15,323 nt of DNA. Origin: Mycobacterium sp. GTDB lineage: Bacteria > Actinomycetota > Actinomycetes > Mycobacteriales > Mycobacteriaceae. The stretch covers positions 1 through 15,323 of the forward strand of contig JAFAQO010000048.1 of NCBI GenBank assembly GCA_019246375.1. The letters are read 5' to 3'. Of the stretch, positions 6,310 through 12,718 are shown one piece after another. Under the pieces are notes generated by a model. That model had not been told where the DNA came from, made no database searches, and saw nothing but the letters and a program-made list of their open reading frames with translations. A program made the position numbers and the translations under genes. Positions within the stretch are counted from its first letter, which is position 1. The number at the start of each line of letters is the position of its first letter.

Positions 6310-6906
6310 TTAATCCTTATGGAACTTCGCCTTAAGCGCGTCTAGCCGCTCTTGTGCCTTCTCTTTCCGCTGTTGTTTCTTCTGCGCGCGCATCGCCTTG
6401 CGCGCGGCGCGTGCCGCTTCTTCGGCGGCGACCTCCTGTGCCTCCAGTTCGGCCACCACTTCATCGAGTGGCCGGCGAGCGACGGTGCCGCCCATCGACG
6501 CTACGAACGTGTCCAGTGGTTCCGTGGTGGTCTCCACGGTCTCGGCCAAGATCGCGTTCCCGCCCGGGGGGACAAGCTGTCCGAACTGAGAGATCGCCTC
6601 ATCACCTTTGTCCATTCGGTCCGCGTCAAACAATGCTCCCGTGGCGGCGCCGGCGCCCCATCCGAGAAGCATTCCGATCGGGCCACCCAATACACCGACC
6701 AGCATTCCGATCAGCGAGCCACCAGCGAAACCCACGCCGGCATCGACGTCGCTGCCTTCAGACACGTGCAGGTACCCATCCTTGTCTCGTTCCACGATGC
6801 CCGCCGACCGCAGCTCGAATCCGCTTGCGGCGTTGGATATCTTGCTCAACGCCTCATAGGTTGTGCTGTGGTCGGGGAACCTGATTGCGACTGCGTAGTC
6901 AGCCAT
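6310..6906 (-). CDS. DUF1269-family membrane-associated protein
   Basis: A 198-residue protein resembling PF06897 (DUF1269). The N-terminal 1-55 form an alpha/beta ferredoxin-like part (YAVAIRFPDHSTTYEALSKI; RSAGIVERDKDGYLHVSEG). Residues 57-92 are a glycine-rich hydrophobic hairpin (GFAGGSLIGMLVGVLGG, then PIGMLLGWGAGAATGALF) like a glycine zipper that inserts in or lies on the membrane. Residues 100-150 are a second alpha/beta stretch, and 150-198 a charged Ala/Glu then Lys/Arg-rich helix, probably a coiled coil. ATG 6906 has GGGAG six bases upstream. Family members occur widely in actinobacteria and are often stress-associated; function unknown. It stands alone on the minus strand. Confidence 0.8.
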   Translation of the reverse strand: MADYAVAIRFPDHSTTYEALSKISNAASGFELRSAGIVERDKDGYLHVSEGSDVDAGVGFAGGSLIGMLVGVLGGPIGMLLGWGAGAATGALFDADRMDKGDEAISQFGQLVPPGGNAILAETVETTTEPLDTFVASMGGTVARRPLDEVVAELEAQEVAAEEAARAARKAMRAQKKQQRKEKAQERLDALKAKFHKD

Positions 6907-7046
6907 TTTGGACTCCCGTAATCCGAGAACTGTTCCGGCTCATCATCGATCCGGAAGGTGCGCTTCGTGCCGTAGCAACAAAGCACCACGTATCAGCGTA
7001 GGCAGCAGGTCCCCGACGCACCAGAGCCCGCGTTGACTCATCAAAA

Positions 7047-7220
7047 ATGCGCGTAGCCCTCACCGGAGAATGCGCGTACGGCGCTCCTGCCGGGCTGCTG
7101 AGCGTGGCCTCGGGAGGCCCGCACGATGGGCTGAGTTTGGCCGAGCGCAAGGCGGTGACGAAGACGATCGCGACCCCGCTGCCGCGATCGCTGCGCGACA
7201 CGCCTACGGCCCGCCCTTGA
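7047..7220 (+). pseudogene. Transposase/integrase N-terminal remnant
   Basis: The plus frame from ATG 7047 contains LSLAERKAVTKTIAT, matching in style the N-terminus of integrase-core transposases in which this stretch runs on as RYRRA...ILDELCATTGW. Here the frame changes to PLPRSLRDTPTARP and stops at 7220, so the similarity breaks after about 15 residues. The first 28 residues are unremarkable. No inverted repeats or catalytic DDE segment were found. The junction falls on the debranching-enzyme fragment that begins at about 7216, which suggests an old insertion or deletion point. Confidence 0.4.
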
Positions 7221-7468
7221 CCCCGACTACGGTGAAGGAGGCACCCGACTTCGTGACGATGACTTCCTCGTTCTTATCAACGGCTGTTGGGAACCACTGG
7301 CATCACCATGCCCCTGAGGCCTCTGCACGTTAGTGCCAGATTGTGTGCGATACCCTCGACCCCGCGCGGATCGGTGCCGCGGAGCAAGGCCTAAAGGTCG
7401 GCCCGCGCTCGCTCATCATTTGCACTTCCCACGCTGACGGATCCCTACCCGAGACGGCTTCGCGCTGA
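7216..7468 (+). pseudogene. C-terminal remnant of GlgX/TreX-type glycogen debranching enzyme
   Basis: Two plus frames together read like the end of a bacterial debranching enzyme (GH13, isoamylase type). One is DYGEGGTRLRDDDFLVLING then CWEPLASP up to the stop at 7315-7317; the other, from 7337, is QIVCDTLDPARIGAAEQGLK then VGPRSLIIC to the stop at 7466-7468. The known pattern is DDxFLVLVNAWWEPL, then a strand with xxxDTxDP, then VxPRSLxxL; here the WW has become CW and the frame is lost between the blocks. The catalytic barrel (over 500 residues) is absent. The identification rests on two short blocks in the right order and spacing, so it is probable rather than certain. Confidence 0.5.
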
Positions 7469-7719
7469 AACCACAACAGCCGTGGGACCGCTCGGAACTG
7501 GGCATCCTCGACAAGAACATGGTCATCACGGTGGAGCCGTTCACCTGTGCTGGCAGCGGCAAAGGGACACCTCTGTCCAACAACACCCGCTCAGCGGTCA
7601 CCGCCGACAAATCGCTGCCGGTCTACCGGAAGGCCAACAAGCGCGTCAACGACCTACGGGAATCACTTCGACCGGCGCTGCCGGGCAGTGGTGAGACTAG
7701 TCATTCGCCCCCGTGCTGA
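7469..7719 (+). other. Unrecognised open frame, possibly a gene fragment
   Basis: A plus frame open from just after the debranching remnant reads PWDRSELGILDKNMVITVEP, then FTCAGSGKGTPLSNNTRSAV and TADKSLPVYRKANKRVNDL, stopping at 7717-7719; the first ATG is at 7519. Composition looks protein-like rather than random. KNMVITVEP resembles the GMVxTVEP strand of M24 metallopeptidases (the Glu being a metal ligand), but the usual PGxY after it is missing. I leave it unassigned. It has no ribosome site. The 7720-7886 region after it is the mez upstream region. Confidence 0.3.
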
Positions 7720-7886
7720 CAACGTATGCAACAACTGCACCATCGTCACCGGTCAATCCCACTTTGGCACTTAGGTTCACCGGTTGGTCAGGCTGACGTG
7801 GTATCGGTGAAGCCGCGAAGCTCGCACCTGAATCAGTCGCACGCACCGCCACAATCAATCGTGGAAAAGAAAAGAGGCTGACCACC

Positions 7887-9545
7887 ATGAGAAGCACTCC
7901 GCCACAGATCCCTTCCGCACTGACCTCGCCAGCCCTCAATCAGGGAAGCGCTTTCAGCGTCGACGACCGGCGCCGGCTCGGCCTGACGGGCCGGCTGCCG
8001 TCGGCGGTGTTGTCGCTGGGGGATCAAGCGCAGCGGCTGTGGGACCAACTGCAAACATTGCCAAATGATTTGGCTAGAAACTTGCTATTGGAACAGACGC
8101 ACAACCGCAACGAGGTGCTGTATTTTAAGGTGCTCTCCGAGCATCTCGGTGAGCTGCTACCGGTGGTGTATGACCCCACTGTGGGAGACGCGATCGAACA
8201 GTACTCCGACGAGTACCGCGGTCAGCGCGGGGTGTACCTGTCCATCGACCGCCCAGACGAGATTGCCGAGTCATTCGCCACCCTGGGCCTGGGCCCTGAT
8301 GACGTGGATCTGATCGTGTGCAGCGACGCCGAGGAGATCTTGGGCATCGGCGACTGGGGTGTGGGCGGAATCCAAATCGCCATAGGCAAATTGGCGATCT
8401 ATACCGCGGGAGCCGGGATCGATCCGTCGCGGACAATCCCGGTGTCTCTGGACGTGGGCACCGACAACGAAACGCTGCTCAACGACCGGATGTACCTCGG
8501 CAACCGTCACGCCCGCCACCGCGGCGCCGACTACGACGCGTTCATTCAGCAGTACGTCGAAACGGCGCATCGGTTGTTTCCCAACGCCATGTTGCATTTC
8601 GAGGACTTCGGGCCGGAAAACGCGCGTCGAATCCTGGCCAAATACGCACCGGACTATTGCGTATTCAACGACGACGTGCAGGGTACCGGCGCGGTCGTGA
8701 TGGCCGCGGTCTACTCAGGGCTGCGCGTCACCGGCACGCGCATGAAAGACCAGACGCTCGTCGTGCTGGGTTCCGGCTCGGCGGGGATCGGCATCGCCGA
8801 CCAACTTCGTGACGCAATGGTGGCAGATGGCGCAACGGTCGAGCAAGCGAGGGCCCAGATCTGGCCGGTGGACAAGCAGGGGCTGCTGTTTGACGACATG
8901 GATGACTTGCGTGATTTCCAGAAGCCCTACGCGAAGAACCGCGAACAGTCTGGCGTACCGACCGGCGAGAGGGTCGGGCTGGTCGATGCGATCAAGATGG
9001 CGTCCCCGACCATCCTCTTGGGCACATCGACCGCGCACGGCGCATTCACCCAAGAGGTGATCGAGGCGATGGCAGCAGCTACCGAGCGGCCAATGGTGTT
9101 TCCAATCTCCAACCCGACCTCGAGGATCGAGGCGATGCCCGCCGATGTGCTGGCCTGGTCGCACGGAGCCGCGCTGGTGGCTACTGGTATTCCAGTGGAG
9201 CCCGTGCGCTACAACGGCACCAGCTACCACATCGGCCAGGCCAACAACTTCCTGGTGTTCCCTGGTTTGGGGTTGGGTGTTGTGGTCGCTGGTGCGCGGC
9301 GGCTCACCAAGGCGATGCTTCAGGCTGCCGCGAAAGCAGTGGCAAGCCAAGTGGACCCGACGACACCGGGTGCGGCGCTGCTGCCCGATGTGAAGAACCT
9401 TCGCGCGCTATCGGCGATCGTGGCCGAGGCTGTCTACGGTGCCGCAGTCGCCGACGGCGTGGCCACCAAAACGCCCGACAACCTGGTACAAGCCATCGCC
9501 GACACCATGTGGCAGCCCGCATACGAGCAGGGACAACACCAATGA
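7887..9545 (+). CDS. mez: NAD(P)-dependent malic enzyme (oxaloacetate-decarboxylating)
   Basis: Converts L-malate to pyruvate and CO2 with reduction of NAD(P), in the cytosol. The 552 residues match the long malic enzyme type (M. tuberculosis Mez is about 548). Visible: VVYDPTVGDAI with catalytic Tyr95, GGIQIAIGKLAIYTA with catalytic Lys168, the metal ligands in HFEDFGPENA (Glu239, Asp240) and VFNDDVQGTGAV (Asp263), the dinucleotide loop GSGSAGIGIA (295-304), and the substrate Asn residues in SNPTSRIEA (Asn409) and GQANNFLVFPG (Asn453). ATG 7887 has GAGG about ten bases upstream; RSTPPQIPSALTSPALNQG aligns with the known N-terminus, supporting the start. It overlaps the fumarase gene by ATGA, so the two are probably one operon. 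Cofactor choice cannot be told from sequence alone. The catalytic residues listed are all intact. Confidence 0.95.
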   Translation: MRSTPPQIPSALTSPALNQGSAFSVDDRRRLGLTGRLPSAVLSLGDQAQRLWDQLQTLPNDLARNLLLEQTHNRNEVLYFKVLSEHLGELLPVVYDPTVGDAIEQYSDEYRGQRGVYLSIDRPDEIAESFATLGLGPDDVDLIVCSDAEEILGIGDWGVGGIQIAIGKLAIYTAGAGIDPSRTIPVSLDVGTDNETLLNDRMYLGNRHARHRGADYDAFIQQYVETAHRLFPNAMLHFEDFGPENARRILAKYAPDYCVFNDDVQGTGAVVMAAVYSGLRVTGTRMKDQTLVVLGSGSAGIGIADQLRDAMVADGATVEQARAQIWPVDKQGLLFDDMDDLRDFQKPYAKNREQSGVPTGERVGLVDAIKMASPTILLGTSTAHGAFTQEVIEAMAAATERPMVFPISNPTSRIEAMPADVLAWSHGAALVATGIPVEPVRYNGTSYHIGQANNFLVFPGLGLGVVVAGARRLTKAMLQAAAKAVASQVDPTTPGAALLPDVKNLRALSAIVAEAVYGAAVADGVATKTPDNLVQAIADTMWQPAYEQGQHQ

Positions 9546-11026
9546 CCACGTTTGATGCGCCGCAGATCCGCGACATTCCGATCGGCATCCACGCCACCGG
9601 GACCCGGCGCGAGACCGACTCGATGGGTGATATTGAGGTGGCCGCCGATCGGTACTGGGGAGCGCAGACGCAACGCTCTCTTATCCACTTCTCCATCGGC
9701 GATGACCGCATGCCTAAGCGGGTCTACCACGCCTACGGATACGTCAAGAAGGCCGCCGCACGCGTCAACGCGACCGCCGGACGGCTGGCCCGCTGGAAGG
9801 CCGACGTCATCTCGCGGGTGTGTGACGAGGTGATCGCCGGCAAGCTCGACGAGCACTTCCCGCTATACGTGTGGCAGACCGGTTCAGGCACTCAGTCAAA
9901 CATGAACGTAAATGAGGTGATCAGCAACCGCGCCATCCAACTTGTCGGGGGCGAACTCGGATCTAAGGCACCGATTCACCCCAACGACGATGTGAACATG
10001 GGCCAGTCGTCTAACGACACGTTCCCCACCGCGATGAACATCGCTGCCGTGTTGGAAATCAACGAGCACCTGCTGCCCCGCGTCCGATCCCTGCAGCAGG
10101 CGATCGGCGCCACCGGTAAGCAGTGGGACAGCGTGGTCAAGATCGGCCGCACGCACCTCGAGGATGCCGTTCCATTGACCGTGGGCCAGGAATGGTCGGG
10201 GTGGGCCGGCCAGCTGGACACTGCCGCCAATCGCGTCGAGGCCGCACAAGGTGAGCTCTACCGGTTGGCCGCCGGTGGCACCGCGGTGGGCACTGGGCTG
10301 AACGCGCCGCACAACTTCGGGCCCGAGATTGCCGCCGAAATCGCGGACATGACGAAACGACCGTTCGTCACCGCACCCAATAAATTCGAAGCCCAAGGCG
10401 GGCTGGATGGCATCGTCGCGGCCGGAGCCACACTGCGCGGCTTGGCGGTTAGCTTGATGAAGATTGCCAACGACATCCGTTGGCTGGCATCCGGTCCCCG
10501 CTGCGGGATCGGTGAATTGCAGCTGCCCGCCAACGAGCCGGGCAGCTCGATCATGCCGGGCAAGGTCAACCCCACCCAGTGCGAGGCCATGGTGATGGTG
10601 TGCATCCAAGTCATCGGCGATGACACCGCCGTTGCGTTCGCCGGCTCGCAGGGCAACTTCGAACTCAACGCGATGCGCCCGATCGTCATCAACAACTTCC
10701 TACACTCGGCTCGGATCCTCGGCGACGCGTGCCAGAAGCTGAAGTCGTACTGCATCGATGGAGTGCAGCTGAACGCGGATAAGGTAAGGGAGTATGTCGA
10801 TAGGTCTCTGATGCTGGTTACCGCGCTGTCACCGGTGATCGGATACGACAAGGCGTCGGCAATCGCACACGACGCGGACCGCACCGGGCGCACCCTGCGC
10901 GAATCCGCGCTCGACTCTGGCATCAGCGCCGACGAGTTCGACCGCATCGTCAACCCCGCGTCTATGGTTGGCCCGTTCGAGGCAGACGCGGTAAGCCGAA
11001 CTGCCGCGGCGTCTGCGGGTGAGTAA
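9542..11026 (+). CDS. fumC: Class II fumarate hydratase (fumarase C)
   Basis: Interconverts fumarate and L-malate in the TCA cycle; an iron-free homotetramer of the fumarase/aspartase superfamily. The 494-residue sequence holds WQTGSGTQSNMNVNEV (111-126), HPNDDVNMGQSSNDTFPTA (146-164), KIGRTHLEDAVPLT with catalytic His205, and the signature GSSIMPGKVNP (334-344) with the mobile catalytic Ser and Lys341/Asn343. The start ATG 9542 lies inside the mez stop (ATGA), and the frame before it shows no fumarase sequence, so this start is firm. Compared with E. coli FumC (467) it has about 20 extra N-terminal residues. Several blocks (ASGPRCGIGE, NPTQCEA, SLMLVTAL) follow E. coli FumC rather than M. 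tuberculosis Fum (GSGPLTGLAE, NPVLPEA), so it is probably a second, acquired fumarase. The acidic, Ala-rich C-terminus ends before a gene-poor region. Confidence 0.95.
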   Translation: MTTFDAPQIRDIPIGIHATGTRRETDSMGDIEVAADRYWGAQTQRSLIHFSIGDDRMPKRVYHAYGYVKKAAARVNATAGRLARWKADVISRVCDEVIAGKLDEHFPLYVWQTGSGTQSNMNVNEVISNRAIQLVGGELGSKAPIHPNDDVNMGQSSNDTFPTAMNIAAVLEINEHLLPRVRSLQQAIGATGKQWDSVVKIGRTHLEDAVPLTVGQEWSGWAGQLDTAANRVEAAQGELYRLAAGGTAVGTGLNAPHNFGPEIAAEIADMTKRPFVTAPNKFEAQGGLDGIVAAGATLRGLAVSLMKIANDIRWLASGPRCGIGELQLPANEPGSSIMPGKVNPTQCEAMVMVCIQVIGDDTAVAFAGSQGNFELNAMRPIVINNFLHSARILGDACQKLKSYCIDGVQLNADKVREYVDRSLMLVTALSPVIGYDKASAIAHDADRTGRTLRESALDSGISADEFDRIVNPASMVGPFEADAVSRTAAASAGE

Positions 11027-11093
11027 GCGGGGTCACCGGCACACCACGCCGTGCCCCGTGCGGCCTTCCCGGCCGAAATGTCGGTGGGTGCCG

Positions 11094-11189
11094 TTAGCGC
11101 ACGATCATCGATCGCAGCTTGTTCGTTCGCAAGAGCGCCCATTCTGCGGCGTTGTTTGGGTCGCCCAGCTGCTCGGCGTTCTTAATCGT
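11094..11189 (-). CDS. Tiny ORF with apparently mutated start (31 aa)
   Basis: On the minus strand GGAAAGGA is followed at normal spacing by ACG (11189-11187), then IKNAEQLGDPNNAAEWALLR and TNKLRSMIVR, stop at 11096-11094. The ribosome site and tidy coding pattern suggest a real small gene whose ATG has become ACG, or one starting at the following ATT. It lies about 35 bases after the neighbouring small ORF and may belong to the same unit. No family recognised; the small, tightly packed style resembles phage genes. Confidence 0.3.
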   Translation of the reverse strand, partial: TIKNAEQLGDPNNAAEWALLRTNKLRSMIVR

Positions 11190-11223
11190 TCGTTCCTTTC
11201 CTAAATCACCGGCGGGCGATATA

Positions 11224-11340
11224 TCACTTTGCTACCGTCTCCCAATAGCTAGGTCCGATGTTGTCGAACCGCTTCCATTCCCTGACTAACAGCGGCATGA
11301 TTACAGCTAAGTTAGCTGCTGCGATAAGGATGTACGTCAT
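11224..11340 (-). CDS. Small single-helix membrane peptide (38 aa)
   Basis: ATG 11340 (minus) follows AGGTGG at good spacing and encodes MTYILIAAANLAVIMPLLVR then EWKRFDNIGPSYWETVAK. Residues 2-19 are one hydrophobic helix, followed by a charged tail, the pattern of small membrane peptides of phages and hosts. The AT-richer, less GC3-biased codons (GCA, ATC, TTA, GCT) differ from the flanking mez-fumC and decarboxylase genes and hint at foreign origin. Too short for a certain call. Confidence 0.4.
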   Translation of the reverse strand: MTYILIAAANLAVIMPLLVREWKRFDNIGPSYWETVAK

Positions 11341-11727
11341 TGCATCCACCTAGAAAGCTCGATTTGGTTGGTTGGGTTGCTCTAGTTGTGCACTTGGCCA
11401 GCAATCTAGAGCCGGACTTTTGAGTGGCGCATCGTGCGGGGGCGCCAATGATGCGAAGCTCCATTGTGGTCGCGGCACAGCAGTTATCGCCCTTAGGTAC
11501 AAAACTCCTCCCCGCCAGCGCAGGCTGGGGCGGCGCTACCCGCCTAATCACACTGGGGGACAGACCCGTGCCCGAGGGTGTGGCCCAGGAACGGGAGCGC
11601 TCTGGGTGGGTTGAACGCGTCACCGACAAGAGCTGATTCAGCCGGGTTGGGTCAGACGACAGACCTGGCGCAACGCCCGCAGTCCTTCCGGTCCCGGGGC
11701 CGTTTCCTAACCGGTTTTAACGACCGG
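11341..11727. other. Region without a recognisable gene
   Basis: A plus frame to the stop at 11634-11636 reads GWGGATRLITLGDRPVPEGV then AQERERSGWVERVTDKS, coherent but with no family I know. It may be the damaged front of the locus that continues at 11728. On the minus strand nothing convincing is seen. The inverted CCAGC/GCTGG near 11515-11530 is a short imperfect hairpin without a T-run. Confidence 0.25.
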
Positions 11728-12028
11728 ATGTTCCAGACCTGGCAGAGCTGGGAGGACGACGGGTCGAACCGACTCTTCGACTACTCAAAACTCGCTTTCC
11801 CCAGAGCACAATCGACCCCGAGCCGGTGTACGCCACGATGACAGCGGTCGCCGCCGGCGAGATCGACACCTACCGCAACCTGGAGCCCAAATCAATGATT
11901 GACGAAACCAAACGTCTCATCGAGGCTTGCGCATCGAGACCCCACCGAACACCGAGCCGGTGAAGGGCCGCCGCGAGCCGCGCAGAACCCGCCACGACAA
12001 CTCCCGCGACGCCGGCCGCGGCTCGTGA
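11728..12028 (+). pseudogene. Unrecognised gene remnant overlapping the YbaB-like gene
   Basis: Plus segments in three frames: FQTWQSWEDDGSNRLFDYSK then LAFP (to about 11800); IDPEPVYATMTAVAAGEIDT then YRNLEPKSMIDETKRLIEA (11811 to about 11928); RIETPPNTEPVKGRREPRRT then RHDNSRDAGRGS, stop TGA 12026-12028. Shifts lie near 11805 and 11930. The stop overlaps the GTG start of the next gene (GTGA), so the pair was once a coupled operon. The acidic middle and basic tail give no functional hint. Family unknown. Confidence 0.4.
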
Positions 12029-12379
12029 CACTCAGCGACGACGAGTACGTCGCCCGGGTCTAGGCCGCGATCGCCCATTGGCGTGCCCGACACGCGGCCT
12101 GGATGGACGCCATCGGCCGCATCGAGGTCGATCCCGTGCACGAGGCGGTCACCGCGCGTTTCGACAGCAACGGCACCTTGATCGCGCTCGACATCGATCC
12201 GGACGCTGTCGGACTACACCAACACCGAACTGGAAGAGATCATCACCACGGTGCTGCAGCAGGTCCGCGCGCGGTTGCATGAGCAAGTGATGGACCTATT
12301 CGCAAAGTACTTGGCGCCCAACGATCCCCGGTTCGATCCGGGGGCGCTTGGCGAGGCCTACGTGCGGCTGCCGCACTAA
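12025..12379 (+). pseudogene. YbaB/EbfC-like protein, broken by one stop and one frameshift
   Basis: GTG 12025 starts VTLSDDEYVARV, meets an in-frame TAG at 12061-12063, and continues AAIAHWRARHAAWMDAIGRI, EVDPVHEAVTARFDSNGTLI, ALDIDPDAV. A one-base loss near 12210 then changes the frame, and the product goes on as DYTNTELEEIITTVLQQVRA, RLHEQVMDLFAKYLAP and ALGEAYVRLPH to TAA 12377-12379. The repaired protein would be about 117 residues. A strand with xVTAxFDxNGxLxALDIDP followed by a NTELEEIITxVLxxVRA helix is the YbaB/EbfC-like fold seen in several mycobacterial ESX-associated and nucleoid-type proteins; this assignment is by pattern. The TAG is one C-to-T change from CAG. Two lesions in an otherwise well-preserved gene mark a recent loss. 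Confidence 0.55.
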
Positions 12380-12512
12380 CACGGCGATGGCTCTACGCCC
12401 GGCGGCTCCAGCACCCGGTTATGACCCGTGTCGGTGACCTAGAGGTTGCCGGCGCAATCGACCGCCACCGAGCCGTGTAGTCCAAGCCGGTGAACCCAAC
12501 ACTTCCTGGGTA
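12376..12512 (-). pseudogene. NHL-repeat relic (beta-propeller blade)
   Basis: On the minus strand GSVGFTGLDY in one frame is followed in the next by GLHGSVAVDCAGNL, a TAG stop, VTDTGHNRVLEPPG and a stop. The NHL repeat (as in the extracellular sensor of mycobacterial PknD) has the pattern GLxxPxGVAVDxAGNVYVTDTGNNRVxxL, which this matches blade for blade; the TAG stands where Tyr of NLYVTD is expected. One blade plus the start of the one before remain. The parent (a PknD-like kinase or another secreted NHL protein) cannot be told. Between it and the next gene (12513-12718) I see no other feature except the ribosome site before 12719. Confidence 0.55.
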
Positions 12513-12718
12513 CGTCGGGACTTCCGGACAACGTCGTGAAGCTAGTTGATCGAATAAGAGGTCATCCCCTCAATCGCTACGAACGCTCAAGCACATAGCG
12601 TGTCGCCCGACGGACCTGCAATGTTCGTATTTTGGTCACCGGCGGGCGGATTGCTTCTGCGAACCTTGACCAGACACACCGGGGCGGAGGAGTCGCCGCG
12701 ACTCGGGGAAGGACCGTC

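Noticed and set aside
7469..7719. M24 metallopeptidase C-terminus
   Set aside because: Only the MVITVEP strand fits; the following PG-Y and RxEDxxxVT blocks are absent, so the similarity is too short.
11040..11090. Short inverted repeats (CGGCC/GGCCG and GGCAC/GTGCC) after fumC as terminator
   Set aside because: Five-base stems without T-tract; no better than chance in this GC-rich DNA.
10258..11142. 294-codon minus-strand open frame over the fumarase gene
   Set aside because: Antisense shadow of a strongly conserved enzyme; GC-rich codon bias opens this frame. The 9896-10609 minus frame is rejected for the same reason.
11505..11535. GC-rich hairpin near CCCCGCCAGCGCAGGCTGGGG as a terminator
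   Set aside because: Only about five perfect base pairs and no following T-run; too far from fumC to be its terminator.
11728..11780. GGGTCGAACCGACTC-like sequence as a tRNA T-arm
   Set aside because: No matching anticodon or acceptor stems in the flanking bases; it lies in a coherent protein-coding remnant.
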